This document shows, piece after piece, positions 6,394 to 8,622 of a stretch of DNA of 8,622 bases. The position numbers were made by a program, and so were the translations under genes. The stretch is from CANCDA01 sp043757205. GTDB taxonomy: Bacteria; Pseudomonadota; Gammaproteobacteria; Burkholderiales; Burkholderiaceae_C. How positions within the stretch are numbered: the stretch's first letter is position 1; every line of letters starts with the position of its first letter. The stretch covers positions 1 through 8,622 of the forward strand of contig JAYVPU010000091.1 of the NCBI GenBank assembly GCA_043757205.1, written 5' to 3'. The notes beneath the pieces are model-generated. The model saw only the letters and a list, made by a program, of their open reading frames with translations. It was not told where the DNA came from and did no database searches.

Positions 6394-7293
6394 TTACTTT
6401 TTCGCGTAATCTTCCATTGGCTTGTCGTTCGGCGTGGCCCAAGCGGCCTTGGTGCTCTCGCTCACGGCCAAGCCCACCTTGACGTTTTTCGGTGGGATGG
6501 GCTGCACGAACCACTTGTCGTAGAGCTTGGCCATCTCACCGGACTTCATCAGGTCTTTGAGCGTGTCGTCCGCCAGCTTCTTGAAAGCGGGGTCGTCTTT
6601 GCGCAGCATGATGGCGATGGGCTCGACCGAGAGCACTTCACCCACGATTTTGAAATCAGCCGGGTTCTTGGCATTCGCGATATTGCCCGCCAATATGGAG
6701 CCGTCCATGACGAAAGCATCTGCGCGGCCCGACTCCAGCAGCAAGAAACTGTCGGCGTGGTCTTTTCCGTAGACCTCTTTGAAGTCGATACCATTGGCGC
6801 GTTCGTTTTTGCGCAGCGTCTGCACCGAGGTTGTGCCCGTGGTGGTCGCTACGTTTTTGCCATTCAACTGCGTGAGCGAGGTGATGCCGGAGTTGGCCTT
6901 AACGACCATGCGTACTTCTTCAACAAAAGTGGTGACGGCGAAGGCCACGTCTTTCTGGCGCGTGGCGTTATTGGTCGTGGAGCCACATTCAATGTCCACT
7001 GTGCCGTTTTGCGTGAGTGGAAGGCGATTCTGTGAGGTGACGGACTGGTACTTCACGTCCAACTTTTTGCTCACCGCCTTCTCCACATTGGCCACGATGC
7101 GCTGACACAGTTCCACGTGAAAGCCTGCGTACTTGCCCTCGCCCAAGGTGTAGGACAGCGCGCCTGAAGAGTCGCGCACACCCAGGGTGATGCTGCCCGA
7201 AGCTTTGACTTTGGCGAGGGTGTCGTTGGCCTGCGCGAGGGCGCTGCCAACCGTGAATGCCATAACGGCGAGTGCCAACACATGCTTTTTCAT
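6394..7293 (-). CDS. gltI: Glutamate/aspartate periplasmic binding protein GltI
   Basis: A 299-residue solute-binding protein (family 3) that captures glutamate and aspartate in the periplasm and delivers them to GltJK. It has a clear Sec signal peptide (KK, then a hydrophobic core, cleavage probably after SALA at residue 20). Residues I align from memory with ligand contacts of the enterobacterial homologue are all present: R40 (GVRDSSG), S87 and R90 (TSQNRLPL), S105, T107 and R112 (GSTTNNATR), T155, H179 and D197. This supports acidic amino acid specificity rather than another polar substrate. Two cysteines (C63 and C103) could form a disulfide. The ATG at 7293 has GGAG five bases upstream. 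It is the first gene of the operon and has a probable promoter of its own at 7389-7416. Its higher copy need relative to the permeases fits a promoter-proximal position. Confidence 0.96.
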   Translation of the reverse strand: MKKHVLALAVMAFTVGSALAQANDTLAKVKASGSITLGVRDSSGALSYTLGEGKYAGFHVELCQRIVANVEKAVSKKLDVKYQSVTSQNRLPLTQNGTVDIECGSTTNNATRQKDVAFAVTTFVEEVRMVVKANSGITSLTQLNGKNVATTTGTTSVQTLRKNERANGIDFKEVYGKDHADSFLLLESGRADAFVMDGSILAGNIANAKNPADFKIVGEVLSVEPIAIMLRKDDPAFKKLADDTLKDLMKSGEMAKLYDKWFVQPIPPKNVKVGLAVSESTKAAWATPNDKPMEDYAKK

Positions 7294-7388
7294 ACGGTCT
7301 CCAACTTGAAATTTTTAAGAACGGAACAAGACACAGTGACGTTCTACCCCAAAACACCAAGCAGGGTTAAAAACGAACGAACGTGCAT

Positions 7389-7416
7389 TTTATAAGCCAA
7401 ACCGATCGCCTGTCAC
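7389..7416 (-). promoter_or_regulatory. Probable sigma70 promoter of the gltIJKL operon
   Basis: Reading leftward, GTGACA at 7416-7411 (five of six matches to TTGACA) is followed after 16 bp by TATAAA at 7394-7389 (five of six matches to TATAAT). Transcription would start near 7382, giving a leader of about 90 nt before gltI. The -35 box overlaps the stop codon of the upstream exporter gene, and a small tandem repeat of AACG (three units, 7372-7383) lies at the expected start point. I saw no clear operator or terminator in the leader. Confidence 0.55.
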
Positions 7417-8622
7417 TCCGAATTTTGCTGCAAAGCCCACATGCGTGAATAAACCCCGCCCAGCGCCAACAACTCGGCATGCGTGCCGTGCTCCACAATG
7501 CGCCCGGCCTCCATCACCAAGATCTCGTGCGCGTCCACCACGGTGGACAGGCGGTGCGCAATCACCAGTGTGGTTTTGTTGATGGCCACGCTTTGCAGCT
7601 CGGCCTGGATGGCGCGCTCGTTGGCGCTGTCCAGCGCTGAGGTGGCTTCGTCAAAAATCAGGATGGGCGGATTTTTGAGCAGGGTGCGTGCAATCGCCAC
7701 GCGCTGCTTCTCACCGCCTGAGAGCTTGAGGCCGCGCTCGCCCACCATGGTGTCGTAGCCCTTGGGCGCGGCGCTGATGAAGCCATGGATGTGCGCCGAC
7801 TTTGCGGCTTCTTCCACCTCGGCCTGATTGGCACCGGGGCGGCCATAAGCAATGTTGTAGGCCACCGTGTCGTTGAACAGCACCGTGTCTTGCGGCACGA
7901 TGCCAATGGCCTGGCGCACCGAGGCTTGTGTGACCTGCTTGATGTCTTGCCCGGCGATGGTGATGCGCCCGCCCTCAGCCGGGTTGCTCACGTCATAGAA
8001 CCGATAGAGCAGTCGCGCCAGCGTGGACTTGCCCGCACCCGATGGCCCGACTACGGCCACCGTCTTGCCCGCTGGAATCTCAAAGCTGATGTGGTGCAGG
8101 ATGGGGCGGCCGTCTTGGGTGTCGTAGGCAAAGCTGACGTTCTCAAAACGCACCGTGGCCCCTTCCTCGTCCACGAGCTTCACATTCCGTTCGGGCTGAG
8201 CCTGTCGAAGTCCTTCGACAGGCTCAGGGCGAACGGTCTTATGCGACTGAATCACAAGCGGTAAAGCACCCGGCGCATCGGCCACCTCCCGCTCTTTCTC
8301 CATCAGGGTGAACATCTTGTCCAGGTCGGTCAGGCTTTGTTTGATCTCGCGGTAGATCACGCCCAAAAAACCCAGCGGGATGTAGAGCTGAATCATGAAG
8401 GCGTTGATCATCACCAAGTCGCCCAGCGTCATGCGCCCCTCCACCACGCCCAGCGTAGCGCGCCACAGCATGGCGACCAGGCCAATGGCGATGATGAGCT
8501 GCTGGCCGGTGTTGAGCAGGCTCAAGGTGGTCTGGCTCTTGACGGCGGCGCGGCGGTAGTGCTCCAGGTTTTCGTCATAGCGCCGCGCTTCAAAGGCCTC
8601 GTTGTTGAAGTACTTGACGGTC
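7413..8622 (-). CDS. ATM1/HMT-type ABC exporter, fused permease-ATPase, C-terminal part
   Basis: The open frame covers about 402 codons and continues past the right edge; the TTG at 8525 is not its start. Numbering from the first full visible codon, the protein begins TVKYFNNEAFEARRYDENL, the hallmark of the ATM1/HMT1 exporter subfamily (homologues export glutathione-linked or sulfur species in iron-sulfur and heavy-metal homeostasis). The last membrane helices follow (about 40-95), then the ATPase: Walker A GPSGAGKST (192-200), Q-loop Q244, signature LSGGEKQR (300-307), Walker B ILIFDEATSALD (320-331) and H356 in IAHRLST. All are intact, so it should be an active homodimeric inner-membrane exporter. 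A palindromic repeat is translated in frame in the linker between membrane and ATPase domains (residues 130-145). The substrate is inferred from subfamily only. It lies upstream of gltI on the same strand, so some read-through is possible. Confidence 0.92.
   Translation of the reverse strand, partial: TVKYFNNEAFEARRYDENLEHYRRAAVKSQTTLSLLNTGQQLIIAIGLVAMLWRATLGVVEGRMTLGDLVMINAFMIQLYIPLGFLGVIYREIKQSLTDLDKMFTLMEKEREVADAPGALPLVIQSHKTVRPEPVEGLRQAQPERNVKLVDEEGATVRFENVSFAYDTQDGRPILHHISFEIPAGKTVAVVGPSGAGKSTLARLLYRFYDVSNPAEGGRITIAGQDIKQVTQASVRQAIGIVPQDTVLFNDTVAYNIAYGRPGANQAEVEEAAKSAHIHGFISAAPKGYDTMVGERGLKLSGGEKQRVAIARTLLKNPPILIFDEATSALDSANERAIQAELQSVAINKTTLVIAHRLSTVVDAHEILVMEAGRIVEHGTHAELLALGGVYSRMWALQQNSE
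8187..8236. repeat. 50-bp palindromic dispersed repeat within the exporter gene
   Basis: An inverted repeat with 24-bp arms (8187-8210 and 8213-8236) separated by TC. The arms match at 22 of 24 positions; the two mismatches are adjacent (GG against CC). The core is CCTGTCGAAG/CTTCGACAGG flanked by TGAGC/GCTCA and CCGTTCG/CGAACGG. I recognise this as a very common short palindromic repeat of proteobacterial genomes, usually between genes. Here it lies inside a coding sequence and on the coding strand is read as VRPEPVEGLRQAQPER. It can form a strong hairpin in the mRNA. Confidence 0.92.

Noticed and set aside
8187..8236. The palindrome as a rho-independent terminator or transposon end
   Set aside because: It has no T tract, lies within an intact coding frame, and matches a known dispersed repeat rather than an insertion-sequence end with a neighbouring transposase.
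8523..8525. TTG at 8525 as the start of the exporter
   Set aside because: The frame stays open to the window edge and encodes the typical TVKYFNNE motif of ATM1-type exporters upstream, so the gene is simply cut by the edge.

Overview
The window looks like chromosomal DNA of a betaproteobacterium, most probably Comamonadaceae (Rhodoferax/Polaromonas/Acidovorax type). The evidence is GC-rich coding with mostly G/C-ending codons, the pyrC-DUF3025-htpX gene order, a gltIJKL operon, and a short palindromic repeat common in proteobacteria. Genus and family are inferred from protein resemblance and memory, not from a search.

Layout. (1) Positions 1-2077, minus strand: pyrC (dihydroorotase), a DUF3025 gene overlapping its 3' end by 16 bp, then the start of htpX (membrane zinc protease), which runs off the left edge. 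This is a compact, probably co-transcribed housekeeping cluster. (2) Positions 2078-2426: a divergent intergenic stretch with one doubtful small ORF and a run of 13 C residues just before the next gene. (3) Positions 2427-4205, plus strand: a soluble hybrid histidine kinase (PAS, HisKA, HATPase, receiver). (4) Positions 4233-7293, minus strand: a complete glutamate/aspartate ABC uptake operon, transcribed gltI-gltJ-gltK-gltL, with a plausible sigma70 promoter just upstream of gltI. (5) Positions 7413-8622, minus strand: the C-terminal two-thirds or so of an ATM1/HMT-type ABC exporter, whose 5' end lies beyond the right edge.

How the genes work together. GltI captures glutamate/aspartate in the periplasm, GltJ and GltK form the membrane channel, and GltL powers it. 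PyrC uses carbamoyl-aspartate in pyrimidine synthesis, but nothing in the sequence links it to the transporter. The kinase is convergent with the glt operon and has no separate response-regulator gene in view.

Most of the window is ordinary core genome. The parts worth a second look are small structures laid over normal genes: a C13 tract that decides whether an upstream ATG is in frame with the kinase; a 50-bp palindromic repeat translated in frame inside the exporter's linker; and a patch of A/T-ending codons in the DUF3025 gene that resembles a Comamonadaceae dispersed repeat. I found no RNA genes, CRISPR array, insertion sequence or clear new multi-gene system.
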